DNA of 64,000 bases from NCBI GenBank assembly GCA_903970165.1, contig CAJCHZ010000110.1, forward strand, positions 1 through 64,000, read 5' to 3'. Below are positions 7,848-16,898 of the stretch, in pieces (the first letter of the stretch is position 1; each line of letters starts with the position of its first letter). The stretch comes from Betaproteobacteria bacterium. Its GTDB lineage: Bacteria > Acidobacteriota > Terriglobia > Acidiferrales > UBA7541. The notes under the pieces were generated by a model. That model was not told where the DNA came from. It made no database searches and was given only the letters and a program-made list of their open reading frames with translations. The position numbers were made by a program, and so were the translations under genes.

Positions 7848-8960
7848 ATGTTCGCGCGCAACCGACGAACCCTCTTTCGTAAGAATCTCCTGGCATGGTA
7901 TCGGCAATTCCAGCGCGACCTCCCGTGGCGCCGCACGAAAGATCCGTACCGCATTTGGATTTCAGAAATTATGCTGCAGCAAACGCGGGTCGCAGCTGTC
8001 ATCCCTTATTACCAACGATTCCTGGAGCGCTTTCCTGATGTAGGTGCGCTAGCGAGCGCGCCACACGATGAGGTGCTCCGACTATGGTCCGGCCTCGGCT
8101 ACTACAGCCGCGCGAGGAACCTGCAAGCGGCCGCAAAGCAAATAGTAGCGCTGCACGACGGCGAATTTCCCCGCGACGAAGAATCGGTTCTCGCGTTATC
8201 CGGTATCGGCACCTACACGGCGGCCGCGATTCGCAGCATCGCCTTCGGAGCGAAGAACGCTGTGCTCGATGGCAACGTGGCGCGCGTACTTGCCCGGCTT
8301 GGCGCGATTCGCGGCGAAGTTCGCGAAGCAAAACGATGGAAGTCACTTCAGAAGACCGCAGGAGAGCTTCTGGATCCCGAGTATCCAGGCGACTGGAATC
8401 AAGCGATGATGGAACTTGGCGCGATGGTGTGCACGCCGCGCGCTCCGCAGTGTCTGCTCTGCCCTGTTGCAAAATTCTGCCGCGCGCGCCAGCTGGCCGA
8501 TCCCGAGTCTTACCCTGAGAAACGCAAAAAACGCGATGCCGTGCAGATTACTCTTGCTGCTGCGGTCTTCTCTATGCCGAGAGGACGAACGCTTCTTTTG
8601 CCTCCTCCCGCGGAGAAAAACGGGACGCCCGCCGATGATGACGTGCCCACACTCGTCTCGCGAATGTGGCACTTCCCCACGGTAGCGATTCGGAAGAATC
8701 CGGACGAAGAATTGCGGACGTTTCTCGAACAATTTCTGCCTGACGCGAGTAGCTTGCTGAGTTTGGAGCCGCTGGCGAAAGTGCGCCACGCCGTGACCTA
8801 TCGCAACGTTACAGTCCTTCCCTTCCGCATTGTGATGCCGGATATCCCACAAATTCGCGGAGCTAAAAGCATTCGGCTGGAAGACTTTGCCAAATTGCCC
8901 GTATCCAATCTCACGCGCAAGATTGCCCGGGCAGCGCTTTTACCACGCCAGGCGAAATAG
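7848..8960 (+). CDS. mutY: A/G-specific adenine glycosylase MutY
   Basis: 370 residues from the ATG at 7848 (a GTG at 7845 is equally in frame). It removes adenine mispaired with 8-oxoguanine. The HhH-GPD domain carries the LPWRR and LQQTRV motifs, the hairpin LSGIGTYTAAA and catalytic D141 in VLDGNVARVL. The four iron-sulfur ligands are present as C195-x6-C202-x2-C205-x5-C211. The C-terminal region (VRHAVTYRNVTVLPF) corresponds to the NUDIX-like 8-oxoG recognition domain. It is placed between two genes that normally stay together (DUF58 and the transglutaminase) and just after an inverted REP pair. Confidence 0.95.
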   Translation: MFARNRRTLFRKNLLAWYRQFQRDLPWRRTKDPYRIWISEIMLQQTRVAAVIPYYQRFLERFPDVGALASAPHDEVLRLWSGLGYYSRARNLQAAAKQIVALHDGEFPRDEESVLALSGIGTYTAAAIRSIAFGAKNAVLDGNVARVLARLGAIRGEVREAKRWKSLQKTAGELLDPEYPGDWNQAMMELGAMVCTPRAPQCLLCPVAKFCRARQLADPESYPEKRKKRDAVQITLAAAVFSMPRGRTLLLPPPAEKNGTPADDDVPTLVSRMWHFPTVAIRKNPDEELRTFLEQFLPDASSLLSLEPLAKVRHAVTYRNVTVLPFRIVMPDIPQIRGAKSIRLEDFAKLPVSNLTRKIARAALLPRQAK

Positions 8961-9097
8961 CAGGTTTGTCCGAATTCCAGGAAAAGCGGCAGCACGGTTG
9001 CGGCGCTCCATAATGCGGCGAATCCATAAACGTTATTGATTCGCGGAGGGCTTTCCCACGCCGAAATCCTGAGCCTCGGGCCGGTGTTAAGATTGAG

Positions 9098-11344
9098 ATG
9101 CCTCCAATGGCCGCCTCCGCTTCAGTCACGGGCATCCCCGCGCTCCCTGCTGAGCGCTTTTTCCGCACCTCTCTTTTTCTGTTGATGGCTACGTCGATCG
9201 CCACTTTGGTCAGCACTGGCAAGCTCGACCTTTTGACGATGATTTTCGCACCTTCCGCCGTGATTTATAAAGGAGTCCGCTGGTGGCGACATTGCGAAGC
9301 GGAAATTCCGCAGCGCCTCGCAACGCGTCTCGTGGTTATCTACCTGCTGTTTTTCCCGCTGGACGTCGCCGTTCTTTCGCGCACGTTCGTTGCGAACTCG
9401 ACGAATCCCGCGCTCTATGCTGCGCTGCTCGGCGCGGTGCATTTCCTTCTTTTTGTAATGATTATCCGGCTTTACAGCGCGACCACCGATCGCGACGCCC
9501 TTTTTCTGACCATGCTCTCGTTCGCGGGAATCCTCGCATCCGCTGTGCTCACCATTGACACCACGTTTCTCGGTCTTTTCTTTCTGTTCATGCTGTTCGG
9601 TGTGTCCACATTCGTCGGCCTGGAGATGCGTCGCGGATCGAAAGGCGCGATTTCTCCCGAAATGGATACACAGCCTCAGAGGGAAATGCGCCTGACGCGT
9701 GCGCTGATTCTCGCGGCGCTCAGCGTGGCGCTCGGCGCCATGATCATCGGCGGCGCGCTGTTTTTCTTCTTTCCGCGTTTCAGCGCAGGATACATGGGCC
9801 GCACGAGCCTGCAACCCACGTTGATGTCCGGTTTCAGCGATGACGTCGAGCTGGGCCAGATTGGCGAGATCAAGAAAGATTCCGCGGTGGTAATGCGTGT
9901 GCGCACCGGCAAGCCCATCGGATATGCCCTGCTGCGCTGGCGCGGCATTGGGCTCTCTTCTTTCGATGGAAAGCGCTGGACGTCTCCCATTCGCGAATCG
10001 GTCACTATTCCCGCGGGGCTGAATGGCTGGATCAATTTGGCAGAGCATCCTGCCGAGCCGCCGGATCCAACCGCGACTCTTTTGCGCTATACGATTCTGC
10101 TGCAGCCGGTGGCGACGGATACGATGTTCGCTCCCGCGAACGTCATCTCCTTGCGGGGAAATCTATTGGGAGAAAGCTCCAATCTGGAAGTTGGCGCGCG
10201 CCGCAGCTATATCATCCGGGACTCCACCGCTTCTCTCTACAATCCGTTTCATAATTTCGGCGCGGTGCGTTACGAGGGATTCTCTCTTCTGCCGGCAAGG
10301 AACGTGTCCAAACTGCGCACTGCTGCGACGAACTATCCGCAAGAGATTCGCGACATGTATCTGCAACTGCCCAGCCTCGATCCTCGTATTCCTGCATTGG
10401 CCAGGGAGATAACCGCGCACGCGCAAACTCCGATCGACAAGACCATCGCGGTGGAAGGCTATCTGCGCTCGCGCTACACGTACACGCTGAACCTTAGCGG
10501 AAAGCCGGGCGACGACCCGCTGGCGCATTTTCTTTTTGAGACGCGCGCGGGGCACTGCGAATATTTCGCTTCGGCGATGGCTATCCTTCTGCGCACGTTG
10601 GGAATTCCGACACGCGAGGTGAATGGTTTTCTGCCCGGCGAATACAATGACCTCGGCGGAGACTACATCGTGCGCGCCAGCGATGCGCACAGCTGGGTGG
10701 AAGTTTATTTTCCCGGAAGCGGATGGATGACATTTGATCCCACGCCGCCGGGCGCGGAATCCACAGGAGGACTTTTCGAGCGCCTCGGACAATATCTGGA
10801 CTGGTTCGAGCTTTCCTGGAATGAATGGGTCATCAACTACGATTTCGTGCACCAGATTTTATTGGCGCAGAATGTACAGCGCAGCACGCGCAATTGGGCG
10901 GAGGTCGCGCGAGCCTGGTATGCGCATCAGCAGGATCGCGGGCGGCAATGGATGAAGTCCTGGAACCTAGGGCTGCGTGTGCTGATTCCCGTGGCGATTC
11001 TGTTTTTCCTGCTGGCGCTGCGCTTCGATCTGGTGGTCTCTGTCGTCCGGCGGATGTGGCTGTCGTGGCAGCTTCGTTCGCCGGAGACGGCACGTTCTAA
11101 CCCGCAGCTTGCTTCGCGGCTTTACAATGAGCTTTTGTACTTGCTGGAACGGCGCGGCTTTTCACGCCAGCCAACGCAGACCCCGTTTGAATTTGCCGCG
11201 GCAGTTTCTCAGCCACGCCTGGCGCCTGCAGTTTACGAGTTCACGCAGCACTACTCGCAGGCGCGTTTTGGCGGAACGCCTTGCGACACGATTCGCCTGC
11301 GCGCTCTGCTTGAGCAAATCCGGTCGTCCTTCGCAGCGCACTAG
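9098..11344 (+). CDS. TgpA-like transmembrane transglutaminase (DUF3488-transglutaminase core-DUF4129)
   Basis: 748 residues. Five to six hydrophobic segments lie between about 25 and 235, followed by an extracytoplasmic transglutaminase-like core with a complete triad: C487 in AGHCEYF, H531 in DAHSWVEV and D547 in MTFDPTPP. Another hydrophobic segment (about 628-648) precedes a C-terminal DUF4129-like tail (LYNELLYLLERRGFSRQPTQTPFEFA). In other bacteria TgpA sits beside MoxR and DUF58 genes; the set is present here but split by mutY. It probably acts on cell-envelope proteins. The substrate is unknown. Confidence 0.9.
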   Translation: MPPMAASASVTGIPALPAERFFRTSLFLLMATSIATLVSTGKLDLLTMIFAPSAVIYKGVRWWRHCEAEIPQRLATRLVVIYLLFFPLDVAVLSRTFVANSTNPALYAALLGAVHFLLFVMIIRLYSATTDRDALFLTMLSFAGILASAVLTIDTTFLGLFFLFMLFGVSTFVGLEMRRGSKGAISPEMDTQPQREMRLTRALILAALSVALGAMIIGGALFFFFPRFSAGYMGRTSLQPTLMSGFSDDVELGQIGEIKKDSAVVMRVRTGKPIGYALLRWRGIGLSSFDGKRWTSPIRESVTIPAGLNGWINLAEHPAEPPDPTATLLRYTILLQPVATDTMFAPANVISLRGNLLGESSNLEVGARRSYIIRDSTASLYNPFHNFGAVRYEGFSLLPARNVSKLRTAATNYPQEIRDMYLQLPSLDPRIPALAREITAHAQTPIDKTIAVEGYLRSRYTYTLNLSGKPGDDPLAHFLFETRAGHCEYFASAMAILLRTLGIPTREVNGFLPGEYNDLGGDYIVRASDAHSWVEVYFPGSGWMTFDPTPPGAESTGGLFERLGQYLDWFELSWNEWVINYDFVHQILLAQNVQRSTRNWAEVARAWYAHQQDRGRQWMKSWNLGLRVLIPVAILFFLLALRFDLVVSVVRRMWLSWQLRSPETARSNPQLASRLYNELLYLLERRGFSRQPTQTPFEFAAAVSQPRLAPAVYEFTQHYSQARFGGTPCDTIRLRALLEQIRSSFAAH

Positions 11345-11494
11345 ATCGGCATTTAGACGCTGTTCGCGCGATGCGGCGTTTTCGCTTTCGCTCCAGCTTT
11401 CCGCATCGCTCCGAGGATTCCGAGCCGCATGAACGGGCGCCCGCGCCGCGCATGGTACAATTGTGAATTGCGCAAAGGTGCTAATTTACTGCCT

Positions 11495-12943
11495 ATGACT
11501 AAGGTCGGATTCGTCAGCCTGGGATGCCCGAAGAACCTCGTGGATAGCGAGGTGATGATGGGTATTCTTACGCACGAAGGGTATGAGTTGACGCCGCACG
11601 CGGGGGAAGCTGAGATTCTCGTCGTCAATACGTGCAGCTTTATCGAGTCCGCACAGAAAGAGTCCGTCGACGCGATTCTGGAGATGGCGGAGCACAAGAA
11701 GTTCGGCGCTGCGAAGAAGTTAATTGTAGCGGGATGCCTGGTCGAACGATTCCGCGATCAGATTTTGGAACTAGTTCCGGAAGTGGATGCCATTGTCGGA
11801 ACCGGCGAAGTGGAGAGAATTCTCGAAGCCGTTGACGGCGACTTGCGTGTATTGCCTGCGGCCCCGCCTGCGTTTCTCTATCACGACCTGACCCCGCGCG
11901 TCATTACTACGCCGCGCCATGCAGCGTACATCAAGATTGCCGAAGGCTGCGATCATCCCTGCACGTTCTGCATCATTCCCCAATTGCGCGGAGCGTTTCG
12001 CAGCCGGCGCTTTGAATCCGTCGCGCGCGAAGCGGAAAATCTTGCGGCGGCGGGCGCGCGCGAGATCACGCTTATTGGACAGGACACGACTTCCTACGGC
12101 GAAGACCTCGGCCTGCGCGATGGCCTGGCGCAATTGCTTGAGCGTCTGGCACAGGTGGAAGACTTGTTGTGGGTGCGCTTTCTTTACGCCTACCCGAATC
12201 GCGTGACGCAGAAATTGCTGGACACGCTGGCAGCGCATCCGCGGCTCGCCAAATACATGGACATGCCGCTGCAACACGCGAGCCGCAATGTACTGGCACG
12301 CATGAAGCGCGGCTCGCACGGCGACGCTTTCTTGAAGCTTCTCGAACGCATTCGCACGACGATTCCAGGCGTTTCGCTGCGCACCTCGTTTATCGCGGGG
12401 TTCCCGGGCGAAACAGAGAAAGATTTCGATGAGCTTTGCGATTTTGTGCGCGCCGCGAATCTGGATTGGATGGGCGTGTTCGAGTATTCGGACGTGGACA
12501 ACGCGAACAGCTACAACCTCGACGAAAAAGTGGATCCCGAAACGATCACAGATCGCCGAAACCGGTTGATGGCCATTCAAAAGAAAATTTCGCGCGACAG
12601 ACTGCGCGCCTTCAAAGGCCGTACGGAGATTGCGCTTATCGAGGGCCCGTCGAAAGACAATCCGCTGGTTTGGGAAGGGCGCCTCGAAGGCATGGCGCCA
12701 GAAATTGATGGCAAGCTCTATCTAACCGATATCGAATTGCCCAGCGGCGAGACGGCAGGGACCGGCGACGTGGCACGCGTTGAAATCATCAAGTCGGATG
12801 CCTACGACTTGATCGGCCGCGTCGTGGAGATTTTGCCGCGCCCTGAGAGGCGCGAGCTGGCGCACGCGCCCGTCCCCCGGGTGCCGCCCGCCGAAAAGCT
12901 GCATCGAATTGCTACTGGTGCTCCGCTTCGCGTCCTAGGCTGA
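11495..12943 (+). CDS. rimO: Ribosomal protein S12 methylthiotransferase RimO
   Basis: 482 residues. The frame is open from 11429, but MTKVGFVSLGCPKN at 11495 matches the conserved RimO N-terminus and has AAAGGTG upstream. The enzyme adds a methylthio group to a conserved aspartate of ribosomal protein S12. The N-terminal UPF0004 cysteines C11, C47 and C81 bind the auxiliary cluster. The radical-SAM motif is C152-x3-C156-x2-C159. A C-terminal TRAM domain follows (VWEGRLEGMAPEIDGKLYLT). A TACAAT hexamer at 11456-11461 could be its -10 box. It is monocistronic or heads the next gene run. Confidence 0.95.
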   Translation: MTKVGFVSLGCPKNLVDSEVMMGILTHEGYELTPHAGEAEILVVNTCSFIESAQKESVDAILEMAEHKKFGAAKKLIVAGCLVERFRDQILELVPEVDAIVGTGEVERILEAVDGDLRVLPAAPPAFLYHDLTPRVITTPRHAAYIKIAEGCDHPCTFCIIPQLRGAFRSRRFESVAREAENLAAAGAREITLIGQDTTSYGEDLGLRDGLAQLLERLAQVEDLLWVRFLYAYPNRVTQKLLDTLAAHPRLAKYMDMPLQHASRNVLARMKRGSHGDAFLKLLERIRTTIPGVSLRTSFIAGFPGETEKDFDELCDFVRAANLDWMGVFEYSDVDNANSYNLDEKVDPETITDRRNRLMAIQKKISRDRLRAFKGRTEIALIEGPSKDNPLVWEGRLEGMAPEIDGKLYLTDIELPSGETAGTGDVARVEIIKSDAYDLIGRVVEILPRPERRELAHAPVPRVPPAEKLHRIATGAPLRVLG

Positions 12944-12955
12944 GCTATACTCGGT

Positions 12956-13043
12956 CTTCTCTCGGAACTCTCTGCCCTCTGCGAACTCTGTGTGAAATCT
13001 TTTTACACGGAGGACACAGAGAAGGCAGAGTACATAGAGAAGA
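12956..13043. repeat. Long imperfect inverted repeat of ACACAGAG-type units
   Basis: The left arm (about 12956-12997, CTCTGCGAACTCTGTGTGAAA-type) is imperfectly complementary to the right arm (about 13002-13043, TTTACACGGAGGACACAGAG-type), so about 40-base arms could fold into one long hairpin between rimO and yacG. Single-arm relatives lie at 27586-27627 and 29047-29089. Confidence 0.7.
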
Positions 13044-13064
13044 AAAAATCGAAAGGCGCTTACG

Positions 13065-13310
13065 ATGAAACACCGGTGCCCGATTTGCAAAACACCCACG
13101 GACTCCGACGAACACGCCGAGTTCCCTTTTTGCAGCGAACGCTGCCGCCTGCACGATCTTGGCAACTGGGCCAGCGAGAAATATGTCGTCTCCGATCCGG
13201 TCTTTGACATGAGCGAACTCGAAGCGGGCAGCGAGCCGGCCGCCCAAAAGGCGCCGGACGAAGACGAGGATTTCAAGGGGTTCCGCAAGCCCGATGATAC
13301 CATCCACTGA
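13065..13310 (+). CDS. yacG: YacG-type zinc-ribbon protein (putative DNA gyrase inhibitor)
   Basis: 81 residues with the YacG zinc ribbon C5-x2-C8-x14-C23-x3-C27 and the family motif FCSERCRLHDLGNWASEKY. E. coli YacG binds GyrB and inhibits gyrase. The acidic tail (DEDEDFKGF) also fits the family. The gene overlaps pgpA by 17 bases, so it belongs to the packed plus-strand run that continues to gpsA. Recognition is confident; gyrase inhibition is by homology. Confidence 0.88.
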   Translation: MKHRCPICKTPTDSDEHAEFPFCSERCRLHDLGNWASEKYVVSDPVFDMSELEAGSEPAAQKAPDEDEDFKGFRKPDDTIH

Positions 13311-13998
13311 AACTCCGGGAGGCGCACGCGCCACGCAGAAAAAGCCGCGCTTCGCGATGCTGATCGCAACAGCGCTCGGTGTCGGCTATCTGCCGAAGGC
13401 GCCGGGCACATTCGGCTCGATGGTTGGAATCCTGACGGCAGTGCTCTCGGCGGTGTTTTTTTTGCGGCCTGCTTCGCTCCGCGATCTGTTTTCCTTGCAT
13501 CCGCTGACCGACGCGGTCTTCTCCGACAATCATTTCCTAGTGCCCGGCAGCGACATCCACGACTCCGCGCTGGGGTTGCCGCTGCTTTGCGCGGCTTTCC
13601 TTCTTTTGATTCTGTCAGCGGTCGGCATATGGGCGTCGTCGAAAGCCGCCGACTATTCCGGGATCAAGGATCCCCAGTTTGTAGTCATTGACGAAGTCGC
13701 CGGCCAGCACCTCACCTTGTTTCTTCCGCTGATTCCCATTGCACTGCCACACGTTACGCAGCGTCTGGACTTGTCCACGTATGCCATTTTTTTCACGCTA
13801 AGCCTTGTCAATTGGAAATATCTGCTGCTCGGCTTCCTGCTATTCCGGCTTTTCGACATCTGGAAGCCGTTTCCGATTCGCCGGCTCGAAAAACTTCCGC
13901 GCGGCTGGGGCATCATGGCGGATGACTGGATGGCGGGCATCTACGCTGCTATCCTGTTGCGAGTGGCGTTACACTTTGGGTTGCTTGGTTGGATATGA
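13294..13998 (+). CDS. pgpA: Phosphatidylglycerophosphatase A (PgpA), enlarged
   Basis: 234 residues against about 170 in E. coli. It dephosphorylates phosphatidylglycerol phosphate in the inner membrane. Family motifs are present in order: APGTFGS, the acidic DPQFVVIDEVAGQ, FRLFDIWKPFPI and GIMADDWMAG. The extra length is an N-terminal extension of about 20 residues and an insertion of about 50 residues after the first membrane segment. The gene overlaps yacG by 17 bases and the next gene by four (ATGA), so translation is coupled. plsY and gpsA further down the run serve the same lipid pathway. Confidence 0.92.
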   Translation: MIPSTETPGGARATQKKPRFAMLIATALGVGYLPKAPGTFGSMVGILTAVLSAVFFLRPASLRDLFSLHPLTDAVFSDNHFLVPGSDIHDSALGLPLLCAAFLLLILSAVGIWASSKAADYSGIKDPQFVVIDEVAGQHLTLFLPLIPIALPHVTQRLDLSTYAIFFTLSLVNWKYLLLGFLLFRLFDIWKPFPIRRLEKLPRGWGIMADDWMAGIYAAILLRVALHFGLLGWI

Positions 13999-15044
13999 AA
14001 TTCGGGTTCGGGTCTTCAGCGGAAAAGAACGGCATTCCCCGCATAGAGAGCGTCGCGCCTGCGGCCGCCATTCCTGGCGGTGAGATCACTATTCATGGCA
14101 GCGGTTTTGCTTCGCGTGCGCACCCCCGTCCGGTGGTGCGGTTTGGTGAAGCGGAAGCCGGACTTTCGCTGGCCAGCGAGCATCGCCTGATTGCTCGCGT
14201 CCCGGAAGGTGCCAGCGGCGGCGTGGTGCGCGTTGCGAGCGCTGCGAACGAAAGCCAGCCGCATCCTGTCTCCATCGGCGTGTCCATCGCCGACAATCTG
14301 CATCCTATCGCAAATCCCGCGGTGGATTCGTTTGGGAATACATACGTAACGTTTTCGGGCCAGCGCGGGCAGCGGGTGCCCGTGTCGCTCTATAAAATTA
14401 CGGCAAACTACAGCGTGAAACCGTTTGTGACTTCGCTGGTGAATCCCAGCGGATTGGCCCTGGACCGCGCCGGCAATCTGTTCGTATCGTGCCGCAACGA
14501 CGGCACGATTCACCGCATTTCTCCGGAGGGCCGCGCCGAGCAGTGGATTGAAGGAATGGGAATCGCGACGGGAATCGCCTTCGACCGCAGCGAAAATCTT
14601 TACGTGGGCGACCGCAGCGGCACGATTTTCAAAATTAGCCCGAGCCGCGAAATTTTTGTTTTTGCGACGATCGAGCCATCCATCGCCGCATATCACCTGG
14701 CGTTTCATCCCAGCGGCGACCTGTACGTCACCGGACCAACCACTTCCAGCTACGATCGCGTCTACCGCATCACACAAGGCGGCGATGTCACGACATTTTT
14801 TCGCGGCCTCGGGCGCCCGCAGGGGCTGGCCTTTGACCGTGACGGCAATCTCTACGTGGCCGCTTCCTACGGTGGACGCCGCGGGATCGTTCGCATCACA
14901 CCGCAAGCCCACGCCGACCTGGTCCTCAGCGGCTCAGGCCTGGTCGGCATGGCGTTGCAACCGTCAGGCCGAGCCATGCTGGCCACAACTGGCGCCATCT
15001 TCACGCTCGACTGGGATGTGCGCGGCTTGCCGTTGCTGGGATAA
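13995..15044 (+). CDS. IPT/TIG plus NHL-type beta-propeller protein
   Basis: 349 residues. The ATG at 13995 overlaps the pgpA stop (ATGA); a TTG two codons upstream is less likely. The first 95 residues form an IPT/TIG immunoglobulin-like domain (PRIESVAPAAAIPGGEITIHGSGF). Five to six NHL/SMP-30-like blades follow, with the recurring pattern G-L-A-x-D-x-x-G-N-L-F/Y-V (for example GLALDRAGNLFVS, GIAFDRSENLYVG, GLAFDRDGNLYVA). No signal peptide is visible. Position suggests a link to lipid or envelope genes, but no function can be assigned. Confidence 0.75.
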   Translation: MKFGFGSSAEKNGIPRIESVAPAAAIPGGEITIHGSGFASRAHPRPVVRFGEAEAGLSLASEHRLIARVPEGASGGVVRVASAANESQPHPVSIGVSIADNLHPIANPAVDSFGNTYVTFSGQRGQRVPVSLYKITANYSVKPFVTSLVNPSGLALDRAGNLFVSCRNDGTIHRISPEGRAEQWIEGMGIATGIAFDRSENLYVGDRSGTIFKISPSREIFVFATIEPSIAAYHLAFHPSGDLYVTGPTTSSYDRVYRITQGGDVTTFFRGLGRPQGLAFDRDGNLYVAASYGGRRGIVRITPQAHADLVLSGSGLVGMALQPSGRAMLATTGAIFTLDWDVRGLPLLG

Positions 15045-15052
15045 TCGAAAAG

Positions 15053-16315
15053 ATGAAAGCAGAGATCATTGCGGTTGGTTCGGAACTGCTTACCCCGGAC
15101 CGGCTTGATACCAACTCGCTCTTCCTTACGGAGGAGCTGAACAAGATCGGCATCGAGGTGGTGCGCAAAACGGTCGTGGGCGACGACCACGACCTGCTCA
15201 GTGAAGCTTTTCGCGATGCGTTGAACCGCGTGCCCCTGGTCATTTCTTCGGGCGGGCTTGGGCCGACCGAAGATGATCTTACGCGCGAGACGGTGGCTGA
15301 TCTTCTTGGTCGCAAACTGCGGCGCAACGACGACATCTTGCGCTACATCGAAGGGCGTTTCCGAGCGCTGGGCCGCGATATGCCGCAAGTGAATGTGCGG
15401 CAAGCGATGGTTCCCGAGGGTGCCGAAATTCTGGAGAATCCGCGCGGAACCGCGCCAGGTTTGTGGCTGGAAGACGGCGACCGCGCCATAGCGCTTCTCC
15501 CCGGCCCCCCGCGCGAACTAAAACCGCTGTTCCGCGAGCAGGTTCTGCCGCGGCTGGAAAGGCGCGCCTCCGGCGTGCGTATGTTTTCACGCGAACTGCG
15601 CGTCACAGGCCTGGGCGAATCGCACGTCGAACAGCGCATTGTGGGCATTTACAAGCGCTATGCCGAAGTGAATACAACCATCCTCGCCGCACCGGGCGAA
15701 ACACAGATCCATTTGCGCATGTGGACCGGCGACGCGGAGCATGCCAAGAAAACGCTGGACGAAATTGTAAGCGGTTTCGCGATCGCGTTGACCGACCGCA
15801 TCTTCAGCCAGAACGGTTCTTCGCTCGAAGAAGTGATCGCGGAAGAACTCACGCTGCACAACGCCACCATTTCCGCCGCGGAAAGCTGCACCGGCGGCCT
15901 GCTGGCGCAGCGACTTACGAGCATCGCTGGCAGCTCTTCGTATTTTCTCGGCGGACTCGTCTGCTACAGCAACGAACTGAAGACGGCGTGGGTGGGCGTG
16001 CCTGCGGAACTGATTCAAGCAAAAGGCGCGGTCAGCCCGGAAGTGGCGATTGCCCTCGCCGACGGAATTCGCCGCCGCGTGGGTAGCACGTTTGGCGTCG
16101 GCATCACGGGAATCGCCGGGCCGGGCGGCGGCTCAGAGGAAAAGCCGGTGGGCACGGTGCACATTGCGCTCTCCCATGCCGGCGGAGTCAAAGAGCGCGG
16201 CGTGCGTTTTCCAGGCGACCGCGAAAATATCCGCTGGCAGGCGTCGCAGCTCGCCCTGGACATGGTGCGCGTCCATTTTCTCTATAACGGCAAGCAGCTT
16301 CCGACGCGAGCCTGA
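15053..16315 (+). CDS. cinA: CinA-family protein (MoeA-like domain plus nicotinamide-nucleotide amidase domain)
   Basis: 420 residues. The N-terminal MoCF-binding domain (AEIIAVGSELL...SSGGLGPTEDDLTRE) corresponds to the COG1058 ADP-ribose pyrophosphatase part. The C-terminal PncC domain (about 258-415, with ISAAESCTGGLLAQRLT and GIAGPGGGSEEKPVGTV) deamidates nicotinamide mononucleotide. Full-length CinA thus recycles pyridine nucleotides. It starts eight bases after the propeller gene and ends two bases before thpR. Confidence 0.94.
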   Translation: MKAEIIAVGSELLTPDRLDTNSLFLTEELNKIGIEVVRKTVVGDDHDLLSEAFRDALNRVPLVISSGGLGPTEDDLTRETVADLLGRKLRRNDDILRYIEGRFRALGRDMPQVNVRQAMVPEGAEILENPRGTAPGLWLEDGDRAIALLPGPPRELKPLFREQVLPRLERRASGVRMFSRELRVTGLGESHVEQRIVGIYKRYAEVNTTILAAPGETQIHLRMWTGDAEHAKKTLDEIVSGFAIALTDRIFSQNGSSLEEVIAEELTLHNATISAAESCTGGLLAQRLTSIAGSSSYFLGGLVCYSNELKTAWVGVPAELIQAKGAVSPEVAIALADGIRRRVGSTFGVGITGIAGPGGGSEEKPVGTVHIALSHAGGVKERGVRFPGDRENIRWQASQLALDMVRVHFLYNGKQLPTRA

Positions 16316-16317
16316 GC

Positions 16318-16893
16318 GTGCGCCTCTTTGTTGCGCTCGTTATTCCCGCCGAGGTGCGAAACAATCTGGCGGCGTTCCTCACAGAAATGCGTGTTCTAAC
16401 GGAACAATTGGCAGACAAGAGTGTGCGGTGGGTGCGGCCGGAGAATCTTCACGTGACGCTGAAATTCGTCGGCGAAGTCGCACCGGCAAAGCGGGAAGGC
16501 ATTCGAAGTGCGCTTGCCAATGTGCGCTTGGATGGGCCGGTTGATCTTCGATTCCGCGGATTGGGATTTTTTCCCCATGAAAATCAGCCAACGGTCCTTT
16601 GGACGGGATTGGAGGCTTCGGCCAATCTTGCAAAGTTAGCGGATGACATCGATCAGTCTATGGTGCCCCGGGGCATTCGGCGAGAAAACCGCCCTTTCGT
16701 CCCGCATCTGACGCTGGCGCGGCTCGCGCCGCCTGTCCTGCATGAAAAACTGCGCGAATCGATTCGGAAGAACCGTGAGCAGGAGTTCGGCGGTTTCCAA
16801 ACCCAAGAGTTTCATCTCATCGAAAGCACGCTGAAGCCAGCGGGCGCGGAGTACACTACGTTGCGTTCCTTTCGCTTCATGGCCGAGAGCTAA
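16318..16893 (+). CDS. thpR: RNA 2',3'-cyclic phosphodiesterase ThpR (LigT family)
   Basis: 191 residues from a GTG start two bases after cinA. The two catalytic HxT motifs of the 2H phosphoesterase superfamily are present: H45-V-T47 and H130-L-T132. The enzyme opens 2',3'-cyclic phosphates on RNA ends. The neighbourhood of cinA and plsY implies cotranscription rather than a shared pathway. Length is typical. Confidence 0.92.
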   Translation: MRLFVALVIPAEVRNNLAAFLTEMRVLTEQLADKSVRWVRPENLHVTLKFVGEVAPAKREGIRSALANVRLDGPVDLRFRGLGFFPHENQPTVLWTGLEASANLAKLADDIDQSMVPRGIRRENRPFVPHLTLARLAPPVLHEKLRESIRKNREQEFGGFQTQEFHLIESTLKPAGAEYTTLRSFRFMAES

Positions 16894-16898
16894 CACGC

